Shown one piece after another: positions 53,679 to 62,754 of a stretch of DNA of 64,000 nucleotides; position 1 is the first letter of the stretch; every line of letters begins with the position of its first letter. Where the stretch lies: assembly GCA_029260345.1 (NCBI GenBank), contig JAJDDK010000006.1, positions 434,001-498,000 of the forward strand, written 5' to 3'. This DNA is from Phycisphaerales bacterium (GTDB lineage Bacteria; Planctomycetota; Phycisphaerae; Phycisphaerales; UBA1924). The translations under genes were made by a program, and so were the position numbers. The notes beneath the pieces are model-generated. The model saw only the letters and a program-made list of their open reading frames with translations. It was not told where the DNA came from and ran no database searches.

Positions 53679-55672
53679 GTGATCGGCCGGTTCATGCGGT
53701 GCACTATGTGCCTCGACTTCGACTCGAAGAGGGAGGCGTTGTTCGATCGGTCATCGATTTGTGCGCGGCGCTGGCGCTCGCTGGTCAGCGCGTGACGCTG
53801 CTGACGCATGACGCGACGGATGCGCCGGTGGAATGGTCAAACGATGCCGCCTCACCGCGCGTGATCACAATCAAGCCGACCGGAATGATGGCGCGCCGCC
53901 CGGACGGCGCCGCATGCAAAGCGATTGCGGAAGCGGATGTCGTGCATCTGCACACTCCGTGGGAACCCGGCAATATTGCGTTGGCGCGCGAAGCACGCGA
54001 TCAAGGCAAGCCGTATCTCGTCAGTGTGCATGGGATGCTGGACGATTGGTCAATGGCCCAGCGCCGGGCGAAGAAGGAAGCGTTTCTCGCGGCGGTTGGA
54101 ACGCGATTTCTCGAGGACGCCGCGTTTGTGCACTGCACGGCTGCGGCGGAGCTCAGGCAAGCACAGAGAACATTTCCGCAAGGCCGGGGCGTGGTGGCGC
54201 CGCTGGTTTTTGATCTTTCGGAATACGAAACGCAGCCCGGTCCGGAAGCGGCGCGCCAGCGGTGGCCGGCATTGGCGAATGGTCGGCCAACACTGCTGTT
54301 CTTGAGCCGCGTGCATTACAAGAAGGGCGCCGATCTTCTTATCGACATTGCGGCGGCGCTGCGGGATCGATCCATCGATGTGAACGTCCTGATCGCCGGC
54401 CCTGGCGATGACGATTACCTCGCAACGCTCAAGAATCGTGTGCGTGAACTGCAATTAGAAGATCGCGTCGAGTTCATTGGGCTGGTTTCGGGTGTTGAGA
54501 AGATCTCGCTGTACGAAGCGGCGGATGTGTTTGTCCTGCCGACCAGTCAGGAAAACTTCGGTTTCGTGTTTTTCGAGTCCCTCGCGGCGGGAACCCCCGT
54601 GGTGACGACGACGGGTGTAGACACGTGGCCGGAGCTTGAAGAGTCGGGCGGGGCGATGATTACGCCGCGCACCGTTGAAACGATGACTGAAGTGATTGCA
54701 GAATTGCTGCAGGATGGTGATCGCCTCCGCGTCATGGGCGAGCGCGGCAGGGCGTGGACGCTCGATCGCTTCCGCGGCCAGCGCGTTGTCGAGGAATACG
54801 TGGATCTGTATCGGCAGGCGATTACTGAACAACCGGCCGTTCAACCGGTGACCATGGAATTGCTTCGGCGTGTGGCGCGCAAGGGAGGCGCCGCCAGCAA
54901 GGATGACCCGTTCTGGGTCTCCAAGTACTTCTACCGACACATCACGATTTACTTTACTTGGGTTTGCGCCAAACTCGGGCTGTCCGCCAATGGCGTGACG
55001 CTGGCCAGCGCCATCGCAGTCTTCGCCGGCGCCATTTGCTTCGGTTTGCCGTCACGATGGACATGGCTCGCGGGCGCTCTGCTGGTGCAGCTCTATTTCA
55101 TTCTCGATCATGTCGACGGCGAGATGGCCCGCTTTGAGCGCGCCGTGAAGCGGCGCAGCTCCGGCATGGCTGGTGTGTTTTACGACACGGTGTGTCATGC
55201 GGGTGAAACCGCGGTGATGGCGGCGATCGCCCTGCGGCTGTTTGCTGATCTTGGAGGGCCGTGGTGGGTGATGGTCACGCTGATTGTGGCGCTCTTTCCC
55301 GGCGGCATCGACCCATGGCAGCGCTATTCTGAATCAGTGCTGGCGCATGGTGAGCGCACGGCAAAAGATGGAAAGATCACCTTGGATGCTCGCTTTGTTG
55401 AGAAGTCATCGATCGGGATGTCGTCGGGGACGGGGACGCCGAGTTGGCGCCGCGCGATTGGGTTAATCTCGCAGACAATCGGTTTTCCGGGGTATTTCGT
55501 GACGCTGCTGGCCGCGGCGGTGCTTGACTTGTTCCCCGCGCTTCAGATCGAGATCGGCGGCCAGCCTTTGCCGTACCTGTTCCTGTGGCTGCTCATTCGC
55601 GCCTTGCACAAGTCAGCGGCGGCGCTGAAATCGACGTTTGTTTACGGGCGGCGTTTGCGCGGGCTTGGTTAA
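53675..55672 (+). CDS. Fusion: GT4 glycosyltransferase plus CDP-alcohol phosphotransferase
   Basis: 665 residues. Residues 1 to about 375 are a GT4 glycosyltransferase (RLRLEEGGVVRSVIDL, FLSRVHYKKGADLLIDIAAAL, EAADVFVLPTSQENFGFVFFESLAAG). From about 420 a membrane domain of the CDP-alcohol phosphotransferase family begins: DHVDGEMARFERAVKRRSSG then GVFYDTVCH. The canonical D-G-x2-A-R-x8-G-x3-D-x3-D motif is altered: 13 residues between AR and G, and His instead of the last Asp. About six membrane helices follow. It would transfer a phospho-alcohol from a CDP-activated donor to a membrane acceptor. Overlaps the previous gene (ATGA) and the opposing dehydrogenase by 4 bases. Confidence 0.88.
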   Translation: MSDRPVHAVHYVPRLRLEEGGVVRSVIDLCAALALAGQRVTLLTHDATDAPVEWSNDAASPRVITIKPTGMMARRPDGAACKAIAEADVVHLHTPWEPGNIALAREARDQGKPYLVSVHGMLDDWSMAQRRAKKEAFLAAVGTRFLEDAAFVHCTAAAELRQAQRTFPQGRGVVAPLVFDLSEYETQPGPEAARQRWPALANGRPTLLFLSRVHYKKGADLLIDIAAALRDRSIDVNVLIAGPGDDDYLATLKNRVRELQLEDRVEFIGLVSGVEKISLYEAADVFVLPTSQENFGFVFFESLAAGTPVVTTTGVDTWPELEESGGAMITPRTVETMTEVIAELLQDGDRLRVMGERGRAWTLDRFRGQRVVEEYVDLYRQAITEQPAVQPVTMELLRRVARKGGAASKDDPFWVSKYFYRHITIYFTWVCAKLGLSANGVTLASAIAVFAGAICFGLPSRWTWLAGALLVQLYFILDHVDGEMARFERAVKRRSSGMAGVFYDTVCHAGETAVMAAIALRLFADLGGPWWVMVTLIVALFPGGIDPWQRYSESVLAHGERTAKDGKITLDARFVEKSSIGMSSGTGTPSWRRAIGLISQTIGFPGYFVTLLAAAVLDLFPALQIEIGGQPLPYLFLWLLIRALHKSAAALKSTFVYGRRLRGLG

Positions 55673-56703
55673 CAGGCTTCGTCATCCTGCATGAGCGCTT
55701 CGATGATGCGCGATGCAGGGGCGCCATCGAGCACGATTTCCTTGGCGATCGTCATGAGCGGCAGTTCCGATTCGTGCTGCTTCACCAGCCATTGCACCGC
55801 GCGCAGCGTCTGCACGCCTTCGACCGTCTTGTGCTGTGATGCCATTGACTCATTCGCTTGATCAAGCGTCATGCCCTGACCGAGGAGTTGTCCGAGGGCC
55901 TGATTGCGTGTTTCACCGGTGCAGCTCATCCAAAGATCGCTGCCCCAACACTGGCTGCCGGTGCTGAAGGTTTCACGCCGCGCGCCGAGGCGGAGCACGC
56001 AGAACTCTTCGATCTCGCGGGCGAGGCGGCTGATGAGGTGTGTCACGGAGCCATAAGAATGGCCGAGGCCGCGCACGAGACCGGCACAGATTGAAACAAC
56101 ATTCTTGAAGGCGCCGGCGTATTCAACACCGATCAGATCGGTGGTTGGCTCAACCCACAAGTTGGATGAACTCAAGAGCCGCTTCAGGCCCGGCAGCGCA
56201 TCTTCATCCTCACAGGCGATGGTCATGCCGAGTGGTTCGTGCGATAGAAGATCACTGGCGATCGTGCCGCCGGCGAGGGCGGCGTAGGTGTACTTTTTGT
56301 CTTCACGTTCAAACGCTTCCTTCACCAAATCACTGAGCCTGCCGCCGGTTTTATAGTCCAGCGCTTTGGCGGTGTTAATGAGGACAAGCGGGCGCGCCCA
56401 CGCGGCTGATGCGATGTTCGCCGCGACCTCGCGTGTGGAGTTTGAGGTGACGGCGAGCAGCAGAACATCAAGGTCGGCCAGCAGATCCGGAACCGAGTCC
56501 GCGATGACGACTTCGGGCTTCAGAGGCGTCGATGCCTCATGAAAAGGATGGCGGCGATTGTCGCGGAGAAAATCGCGCAGTTCCGCATTCCGGTCATAAG
56601 CGACGAGGGCTATGCGATCCGGCGTCTTCTGCTGCAAATGGCGCAGCATGGCGAAGCCAAAATGCCCGACGCCGTAGACGCCGATGCGGCGGAGGTCATT
56701 CAC
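55669..56703 (-). CDS. NAD(P)-dependent glycerol-3-phosphate dehydrogenase-like protein (GpsA family)
   Basis: 344 residues with nucleotide loop GVYGVGHFGFAML, NTAKALDYKTGGRLSD, GGTIASDLL and the catalytic block VEYAGAFKNVVSICAGLVRGLGHSYGSVTHLISRLAREIEEF, all GpsA-like, with the active-site Lys in AFKNVV. Normal GpsA is a housekeeping enzyme supplying sn-glycerol-3-phosphate; this divergent copy beside a cytidylyltransferase-like gene and a CDP-alcohol transferase may make a dedicated polyol phosphate. Its start overlaps the stop of the nucleotidyltransferase gene (ATGA), so the pair is coupled. Confidence 0.85.
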   Translation of the reverse strand: MNDLRRIGVYGVGHFGFAMLRHLQQKTPDRIALVAYDRNAELRDFLRDNRRHPFHEASTPLKPEVVIADSVPDLLADLDVLLLAVTSNSTREVAANIASAAWARPLVLINTAKALDYKTGGRLSDLVKEAFEREDKKYTYAALAGGTIASDLLSHEPLGMTIACEDEDALPGLKRLLSSSNLWVEPTTDLIGVEYAGAFKNVVSICAGLVRGLGHSYGSVTHLISRLAREIEEFCVLRLGARRETFSTGSQCWGSDLWMSCTGETRNQALGQLLGQGMTLDQANESMASQHKTVEGVQTLRAVQWLVKQHESELPLMTIAKEIVLDGAPASRIIEALMQDDEAC

Positions 56704-57389
56704 GACGATGGCCCTTTGCTCAGGTGTGCTCGCACCGCTTCAAGATCTGCCGGGAAATCCACTTCGCGGCAATACTCGTGTTCGATGGCGATCGGTGTGG
56801 CGCTGATGCTTCGATTAATGGTGAGGTTTTCAAGCGCCTTTTCAAAGTAATCCTGCGCAGCGACGGCATGGAGCTGCTCAACAAACTTCGGCAGATCATG
56901 CTTCGCGATGACATTCATGCCGAGCGCTTCTCCGAGCGGTTCGCGCACTTGTTTGGAGAGTTCAGCGATCGAGCCATCTTCGTGTGTGGTGTACTTGATC
57001 TCTTCTTCGCCGACGTGGGATCGATCCACGAGCAGGCGAGTGCCGCGTCCCGCGAGCAATCGGCGCGCCGCCGGTTCTTCGAAATACAAATCTGCGTTTG
57101 TCCAGAGGACGTCATCGTCAAGCTTGCGAAGCGCACAAAGGAGGCTTTTGGCCGTGTTGGTTTCCGCAAACTTGGGATTGAACACATATTGGAGATTTGG
57201 AAACGATTCCATGATGTTTGCCGCGGCGTAGCCCAACACAAGCGTGATGCGATCCTCATGAACCAGTTCACTCAGCACGCGCACTTGCGCGCCGAGGAGC
57301 GTCAGTCCTGGAGCAATCTCGGTCAGCGGTTTGGGTCGATCGCCGCCAAGGCGTGTGCCCATTCCAGCGGCAAGGATGACAACGTGCAT
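56700..57389 (-). CDS. LicC-like nucleotidyltransferase (CTP:phospho-alcohol type)
   Basis: 229 residues. MHVVILAAGMGTRLGGDRPKPL is the nucleotidyltransferase loop; VFNPKFAETNTAKSLLCAL, NADLYFEE and the C-terminal YCREVDFPADLEAVRAHL match the LicC/phosphocholine cytidylyltransferase branch, where an acidic E/V-D-x-x-x-D-L segment binds metal. Would form an NDP-activated phospho-alcohol. With the GpsA-like and CDP-alcohol transferase genes it suggests a complete activate-and-transfer pathway. Confidence 0.85.
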   Translation of the reverse strand: MHVVILAAGMGTRLGGDRPKPLTEIAPGLTLLGAQVRVLSELVHEDRITLVLGYAAANIMESFPNLQYVFNPKFAETNTAKSLLCALRKLDDDVLWTNADLYFEEPAARRLLAGRGTRLLVDRSHVGEEEIKYTTHEDGSIAELSKQVREPLGEALGMNVIAKHDLPKFVEQLHAVAAQDYFEKALENLTINRSISATPIAIEHEYCREVDFPADLEAVRAHLSKGPSS

Positions 57390-57577
57390 GCGTACTCCTG
57401 AGCGGCAAAAACTGCCGGATTCATCATTGGACGTCCGCTGGTCGCGGCGAATCAGGAGTATATCGGTCAGAAGAGACAGGCTAAGTCTCGTATTGCAGGG
57501 AGGTTTGGGATAGAGTCACTTTGTCGCCGAGCGCACGGTCGCAAGGCGAAGGGCGCATTGGGAGAAAGTCGACGCAC

Positions 57578-58309
57578 ATGGTCAGTCTTCGGGGAATTGT
57601 TCGACGCACGCGGAAGCTGTGGGAACCGGCGCCGATGCGCGATTTCTCCGACTACGACGACTATTGGAATCAGCGCGGTGAGATTCGAATCATCTTCGGA
57701 CGGTGGCGGTTGACGGCGGACACGCTGCCGGATTCGGGATCGCTGATCGACGTCGGGTGTGGCACCGGCGAATTTCTGACGTATCTCCGCGATCATCGAA
57801 ATTCGGGCCTCACCATGAAAGGCGTCGATGGCTCGGAGAACTCCGTGCGCATGACGCGGCAGCGCGGCTTCGACGCCGAAGTGGTCAATCTCATGTCCGG
57901 CGCGCTTCCGGAAAAGGCGGACTTCCTGACCTGCTTTGAAGTGCTCGAGCACATCCCGGACGCTGAGGTCGCGCTGCGAGCCATGCGGGACGCCTGTCGA
58001 AAGCGAATCTTTATCTCTGTGCCCAATGTGGGATACATCGGATGCCGCGTGCGGCTCGCCTTGTTTGGCCGATTTCCATTGACGACGTGCGTGATGCACA
58101 TCAAAGAGCATGTGCGATTCTGGACCGTGCGGGATTTCAGGCAATGGGCGGAGGCGAATGGCTTGCGTCTCGTTCGGGCGCGAGGCACGCGCGGTCTTGG
58201 CCCGCTGTACCGGTTGTCGGCGTCGCTGCTTTCGGCCACGGTCTTGTACGAACTCGAACCAATTCCTCAATCCACACACACTGCTTCGCACGCCGGCGAA
58301 GCCTCGTGA
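57578..58309 (+). CDS. SAM-dependent methyltransferase, tandem copy 1
   Basis: 243 residues from ATG 57578 (GGGAGAAAG upstream). Class I fold: LIDVGCGTGEFLTYLRD for SAM binding, MKGVDGSENSVRMTRQRGF, FLTCFEVLEHIPDAEVAL. The C-terminal block PNVGYIGCRVRL, FGRFPLT, HIKEHVRFWTVRDF is strikingly conserved in the next gene, so the two are a tandem duplication. Resembles MetW/UbiG-like methyltransferases of glycan clusters; acceptor unknown. Confidence 0.88.
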   Translation: MVSLRGIVRRTRKLWEPAPMRDFSDYDDYWNQRGEIRIIFGRWRLTADTLPDSGSLIDVGCGTGEFLTYLRDHRNSGLTMKGVDGSENSVRMTRQRGFDAEVVNLMSGALPEKADFLTCFEVLEHIPDAEVALRAMRDACRKRIFISVPNVGYIGCRVRLALFGRFPLTTCVMHIKEHVRFWTVRDFRQWAEANGLRLVRARGTRGLGPLYRLSASLLSATVLYELEPIPQSTHTASHAGEAS

Positions 58310-58328
58310 TCTCAGCGGAACGACGGCC

Positions 58329-59045
58329 ATGCCCAGCTTTCGACGCATCCTGCACCGGCTGCACAACCTCTGGCGGCCAACGCCGCTGAGCGAGTTCAGC
58401 GATTACGACGACTACTGGACGGAGCGCGGCGCCACAAATCACATTTACAAGCGATGGGTGCTCGCGGCGGATTTGTTGCCGGAGGAAGGCGCCGTCGTCG
58501 ATGTCGGTTGCGGCAGCGGAGAGTTCCTGACGTACTTGCGCCAGCGGCGTCCGAAATTGCAATTGCGAGGCGTGGACATTTCCGAGACCAGCGCTGAGAT
58601 GACGCGAGCCGCAGGTTTTGATGCGATGGCGATTGATTTGCTGAAGGACGACCTGCCCGAGCCGGTTGATTGCATCACCTGTCTTGAAGTGATTGAGCAC
58701 ATCCCCGACGCCGAAGTGGTGGTCGGGAAGCTGCGCGATGCGTGCCGCCAACGATTGTTGATATCGATTCCGAATGTCGGCTACATCGGGTGTCGCTTGC
58801 GGCTTTTGTTTTTTGGTCGCTTTCCGCTGACAAACTGCGTGTTCCACATCAAGGAACACGTGCGATTATGGACGGTGCGCGATTTTCGCGAATGGGCGGA
58901 TCGGCTGGGGCTTCGCGTCGTGTCTTATCGCGGCGCGCGCGGCCTCGGTCCGATGCAGCGCTTCTGGCCGTCCATGTTTGCGTCAACGGTGTTGTATGAA
59001 CTCGAAGCGAAAGAGCGCCCGGCGGGCCATCACATCGATAAGTAA
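58329..59045 (+). CDS. SAM-dependent methyltransferase, tandem copy 2
   Basis: 238 residues from ATG 58329, 19 bases after the preceding methyltransferase. VVDVGCGSGEFLTYLRQ, LRGVDISETSAEMTRAAGF, ITCLEVIEHIPDAEVVV, PNVGYIGCRLRL, FGRFPLTNC, HIKEHVRLWTVRDFREWA. Near-identical block order to the gene before it; the differences lie mostly at the N terminus and the C-terminal end. Its 3' end overlaps the convergent methyltransferase by 16 bases. Confidence 0.88.
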   Translation: MPSFRRILHRLHNLWRPTPLSEFSDYDDYWTERGATNHIYKRWVLAADLLPEEGAVVDVGCGSGEFLTYLRQRRPKLQLRGVDISETSAEMTRAAGFDAMAIDLLKDDLPEPVDCITCLEVIEHIPDAEVVVGKLRDACRQRLLISIPNVGYIGCRLRLLFFGRFPLTNCVFHIKEHVRLWTVRDFREWADRLGLRVVSYRGARGLGPMQRFWPSMFASTVLYELEAKERPAGHHIDK

Positions 59046-59974
59046 ATGCTCGATGGGAAGTGTCCGACGCCACCAGAGGTGTACGGCTTGACGAAGTCGT
59101 CAATCAGGCCGTCGCGGTCCTGGGCGCGTTCGTATTCGGGGAAGGCGTCTTTGATCGCCTCGGGGCGGTCGTAGTGAAGCATGCTCATCGAAAACAGAAT
59201 CGACGTTCGGCTGTTGAAGATGAGGAACGCCCGCAAGAGTGATGACTCCGACCAGTGCGTGAATTCCTGGAGTGTGTTGCGGTCGTAGTCATAGGGAAAC
59301 GTAATGTCGTGAATGTGCACGACGACACCGGGCTTTACGCGCGGCAGGGCTTCGAGATAGAGGTAATTGACGTCGCTGCCGGGCTTGACTGTGTGCGATG
59401 AGTCAATGAAGAGGAAGTCGCCGGCTTCGAGCGATTCGAAGACGGAGTAATCGACGACCTGCACCGGCTTATCGATCAGTTTGATGCGCTTTTCCTGGCG
59501 GAGCTTTTCCGACGGATACGGCTCGATGCACGTGTACTCGCACTTCGGCGCGCCATCCTTTTCATTCAGCTCAAGCGCTTGCAGCATGCACAACGTGGAG
59601 ACGCCGGCGCCAACTTCGACGATGCGCTTCGGCTTCAGGTCGCGAATCACGCCATGCAGCGCTTGCGCTTCGATGTAGCCGTATCCCGGGCCCCAGCCTT
59701 CGGTGAAGCCCTGCTCGCGCACCTTGTTGCCGGCGTACTCGCTTTGGTACGGCTTGCACATGGCGAGCATGCGGCTGGACTGCTCTTCGACGTTCGTGTC
59801 AATGCCGGGCATGGCGGATTTCTTGGCCCAAACATCTTTGGTCTTCTTGAGTTCAAGGATGTTCGGCACGCTCACGTAGTAGTGCACCGGCATGATGAAC
59901 CAGCCGCAGCGGATGCCGAGCTTGTGCAAGGAGAGCATGCAGCGCTTGATGAAAGTTCGCATTCCACGGTTCAT
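59030..59974 (-). CDS. SAM-dependent methyltransferase (unrelated third copy)
   Basis: 314 residues from ATG 59974, eight bases after the sulfotransferase stop; an ATG at 59962 would trim four residues. RIVEVGAGVSTLCMLQAL is the SAM loop, CTCIEPYPSEKLRQ and DFLFIDSSHTVKPGSDVNYLYLEALPRVKPGVVVHIHDITFPYDY follow the pattern of the FkbM/class I glycan-associated methyltransferases with an acidic metal site. Distinct from the tandem pair at 57578-59045. Confidence 0.85.
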   Translation of the reverse strand: MNRGMRTFIKRCMLSLHKLGIRCGWFIMPVHYYVSVPNILELKKTKDVWAKKSAMPGIDTNVEEQSSRMLAMCKPYQSEYAGNKVREQGFTEGWGPGYGYIEAQALHGVIRDLKPKRIVEVGAGVSTLCMLQALELNEKDGAPKCEYTCIEPYPSEKLRQEKRIKLIDKPVQVVDYSVFESLEAGDFLFIDSSHTVKPGSDVNYLYLEALPRVKPGVVVHIHDITFPYDYDRNTLQEFTHWSESSLLRAFLIFNSRTSILFSMSMLHYDRPEAIKDAFPEYERAQDRDGLIDDFVKPYTSGGVGHFPSSIYLSM

Positions 59975-59981
59975 GAGCGGT

Positions 59982-60833
59982 TCACCATTGGTATCCGAGT
60001 TGAGTGAGTGTCGGCTCCATGATCGGCCGAATCTGTTCCAGGACTTGCCCGTCGAGGGCGTCGTGCCATTTCCTCTGGCGAGTGGGGTCGGCGGTGGACT
60101 CGACGTGGGCGACGAGGTCTTCGGCGTTTTCGAGCTCGCAGAAGTCCACCATGTCCTGCATGACGCGGCGTGGCTCGCGCATGAGGTCCTCGTAGTGGAA
60201 AATGAATCGAGCGTGCTCTGGGAGGGCGTCAGCGTCCGCCACGGCCCTCTGGATCGTCGCGACCCATTGTTTGGCGAGCATGACCTCACGCGATTCTGAG
60301 CCGATCCAGGCCCGCCAGCCGGGAGGACGAACACCCCAGTATGCCAAGGGACGCCGGGTGATCTTGCGCATGATCGTGCTGGCGGCCCGGGGCAGGTAGG
60401 CGGGCCATTCCCAGAATGGCGTTTCGAATGCCCGCTGCAGCATGCGGTTCGTCGGGACGCTGCCCTGCATGATCTCGGAGGTCGATCGCAGCACGCTGCG
60501 GCCGTCGCGGATCACGAGGATGATCTTCGCTTCGGGAAAAATGGCGTGAATGAACGGGATGCGGAGGCAGTTGCTTGGCGTCTTTTCGGCGAGGCGATCT
60601 TTCCCGGCGCGCTGTACGAACCGTTCGACTTCGCGGCGGATGTGTTTGGTGACTCCGGGCCGCGCGTCGTTGGCGGTGAGCACATCGTCTGGCTTGTACG
60701 CATTGCCCCACGTCCAGAGATGGCGCGGTTCAGGCCAATAGGCGATGCGCGGATGGCGTTCGAAGACGGTTCCCATCCACGTCGTGCCGGAGCGCTGCGT
60801 TCCGATGAAAATGATCGGCGCCGTCGAGGTCAT
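59982..60833 (-). CDS. Sulfotransferase (third of the window)
   Basis: 283 residues. 5'-PAPS loop IFIGTQRSGTTWMGTVFERHP at the N terminus and 3'-phosphate site LVIRDGRSVLRSTSE; FIFHYEDLMREPRRVMQDMVDF is a further family block. It lies in the same minus-strand run as the methyltransferase, acetyltransferase, glycosyltransferase and epimerase, which points to glycan sulfation. Start overlaps the stop of the acetyltransferase by 4 bases (ATGA). Confidence 0.9.
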   Translation of the reverse strand: MTSTAPIIFIGTQRSGTTWMGTVFERHPRIAYWPEPRHLWTWGNAYKPDDVLTANDARPGVTKHIRREVERFVQRAGKDRLAEKTPSNCLRIPFIHAIFPEAKIILVIRDGRSVLRSTSEIMQGSVPTNRMLQRAFETPFWEWPAYLPRAASTIMRKITRRPLAYWGVRPPGWRAWIGSESREVMLAKQWVATIQRAVADADALPEHARFIFHYEDLMREPRRVMQDMVDFCELENAEDLVAHVESTADPTRQRKWHDALDGQVLEQIRPIMEPTLTQLGYQW

Positions 60834-61450
60834 GCGTCAGCGTCTCGCGGACGAATCGCTTTGGCCGGGTTGCCGGCGTAGATCATGTCCGGATCGAGGT
60901 CTTTGAATGCCGAAGCGCGGGCGCCGAGTATGGCGCGGGGGCCGACCGTGACGCCAGGGCCGACGAACGCGTCCGCCGCGATCCATGCGTCGTGGCCGAT
61001 CGTGACGGGCGGGCGAATCAGCGGAAAGCTCGGCTGGGTGTAATCGTGCGTGCCGGCGCAAAGGTGCGCGTACTGGCTGATGATGGCGCGCTCGCCGATG
61101 GTGATCATGCCGAGGGAATACAGAATGGCGTGATCGCCGACGACGCATGACTCGCGCAGATCAAGATGCCAGGGGATTTCAATGTTGGCGGTGGGGCGGA
61201 CGCGCACGCCTTTTGCGACTTTGGCGCCGAAAGCGCGGAGTATGGCGCGACGGACTCCGTACCAGTTGTGAAACGTGATGCGGAAAAGCGGTCGCCCGAG
61301 AAGCATCCAGACGACGCGCTTGATTTTTTCAGCGGTGGTCCACGGGCTGGATTCCGGGCGAAGCTGAAAGTCCGTGGGTTTCGGCGGCGCCCCGGTGGCG
61401 TCCGATGCGGGAACAGATTCGCTCGTGGCGTCACTGGGCGCCGCGTTCAC
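60830..61450 (-). CDS. WcaF-like acetyltransferase (left-handed beta-helix)
   Basis: 206 residues. Hexapeptide repeats (GVRVRPTANIEIP, CVVGDHAILYSLGMITIGERAIIS, VTIGHDAWIAADAFVGPGVTVG, AILGARASAFKDL) form the left-handed beta-helix of O-acetyltransferases; the layout and CAGTHDY segment match the WcaF colanic-acid group. About 35 disordered N-terminal residues. Likely acetylates a sugar of the surface glycan. Confidence 0.9.
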   Translation of the reverse strand: MNAAPSDATSESVPASDATGAPPKPTDFQLRPESSPWTTAEKIKRVVWMLLGRPLFRITFHNWYGVRRAILRAFGAKVAKGVRVRPTANIEIPWHLDLRESCVVGDHAILYSLGMITIGERAIISQYAHLCAGTHDYTQPSFPLIRPPVTIGHDAWIAADAFVGPGVTVGPRAILGARASAFKDLDPDMIYAGNPAKAIRPRDADA

Positions 61451-62727
61451 GACGCGTTCTCCGCGCGGCTGGTCGCGGGCGCCGCGAGCGGGCGGCCTTT
61501 CATGGCGTCTTCAATGACGTCGCAGAAGCGCCCGCACAGGCTTTGTTTGCCGAGGCGTCCTTCAATGAGGTCTTTGGCGCGGCTTCCCATTGCGGATTGT
61601 TCATCGCGCGACGTCTCGACGATCTGATTGATCAGTTGAACTGCGCCGTCCACGTCGCCGTGATTGAGGTGCCAACCGATGGAGTTGTTCTCAAGAATGT
61701 CCGCGACGTGCGACGGCTTGGGCCCGACGAATAGCACCGGGCGCGACACGGCCATCGCGCCGTATACCTTGCACGGGTGCACTACACCGACGACTTCGTT
61801 GCCGAGCGTCACGAGATGCACATCCGCCGCGGAGAGTGAGAATCGCAATTCAGAGAATGGCTGATAGGGGAGCGAGATGATGTTCTTGGCGCCGCGCTCG
61901 ATGGCGGCTTCGACGGACTTCTTCGCCAGCCCGCCCCCGACGAACAGGAACTTGATGTCGTCGCGATGGCTGAGTCGTTCGGCGGCGTAGACGATGGTGT
62001 CGATCGGGTTCGCGGGACTGTGATTGCCGCTGTACATGAAGACAAACGTATCGCCGAGTTCGTGCTTGGCGCGGAATGGATTGGTCGCGCGATCGACAGG
62101 ATCAAGCTGATCTTCGTGCGGCCACGGCGGCAGAATGACGGCTTTGTCCGAAACATCGCGTTTGCGATTGACGCGCTCCAGCATGAAACGGTCCAGCACA
62201 ACGACGCGCTTGGAGCGTTTCAGGATCATCCGATTGAGCGCGTTGAAGACGCGAGCGGGGATTGATCGCTCGGTGATGTTGCCCATCTCGATCATCTGAT
62301 CGGGGTTGAGGTCCATCACCCAGTACGTGATCGGGGCGCCGCGCAGGAAGCTGATTAGCACTGCCGCGATCGAGCACATCGGGGGCGACGTACTGACGAG
62401 GATGCCGTCAACTCGGCGCATGAACAAGCCGCGCACGAGCGCCTGAATCATGAAAAGGCAGCCGCCGAGCAGTCGAATGGCGATGGACTTCTTTCCGAAG
62501 CTCGACAGCGGCAGCCGTCGAATCTCAACGCCTTCAATCGTTTCGTGCTTTGGATATTGAACTGAGGGGTCATCGTATCCGCGCGAGGCGGTCAGCACGC
62601 GCACGCGGTATCCCCGCGCCGCCATGGACTGCGCAGCGTCCGCCATGTGCTGACCGACGCTGGCCGGGTCTGGCACATAGACCTGGGACAGCACCAGCAA
62701 AGTTGGTTTGGATTGACCCGCAGCCAT
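61447..62727 (-). CDS. GT4 glycosyltransferase
   Basis: 426 residues. LLVLSQVYVPDPASVGQHMADAA and the N-terminal Rossmann half, then FMYSGNHSPANPIDTIVYAAERL and VHLVTLGNEVVGVVHPCKVYGAMAVSRPVLFVGPK in the donor-binding half; the group is the WbuB-like set of GT4 enzymes in which the final E-x7-E is replaced by P-x-K-x-Y. ATGA overlap with the acetyltransferase. Confidence 0.9.
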   Translation of the reverse strand: MAAGQSKPTLLVLSQVYVPDPASVGQHMADAAQSMAARGYRVRVLTASRGYDDPSVQYPKHETIEGVEIRRLPLSSFGKKSIAIRLLGGCLFMIQALVRGLFMRRVDGILVSTSPPMCSIAAVLISFLRGAPITYWVMDLNPDQMIEMGNITERSIPARVFNALNRMILKRSKRVVVLDRFMLERVNRKRDVSDKAVILPPWPHEDQLDPVDRATNPFRAKHELGDTFVFMYSGNHSPANPIDTIVYAAERLSHRDDIKFLFVGGGLAKKSVEAAIERGAKNIISLPYQPFSELRFSLSAADVHLVTLGNEVVGVVHPCKVYGAMAVSRPVLFVGPKPSHVADILENNSIGWHLNHGDVDGAVQLINQIVETSRDEQSAMGSRAKDLIEGRLGKQSLCGRFCDVIEDAMKGRPLAAPATSRAENAS

Positions 62728-62754
62728 GCGTCTTGGAAGTGTTGGAGTGTTGGT

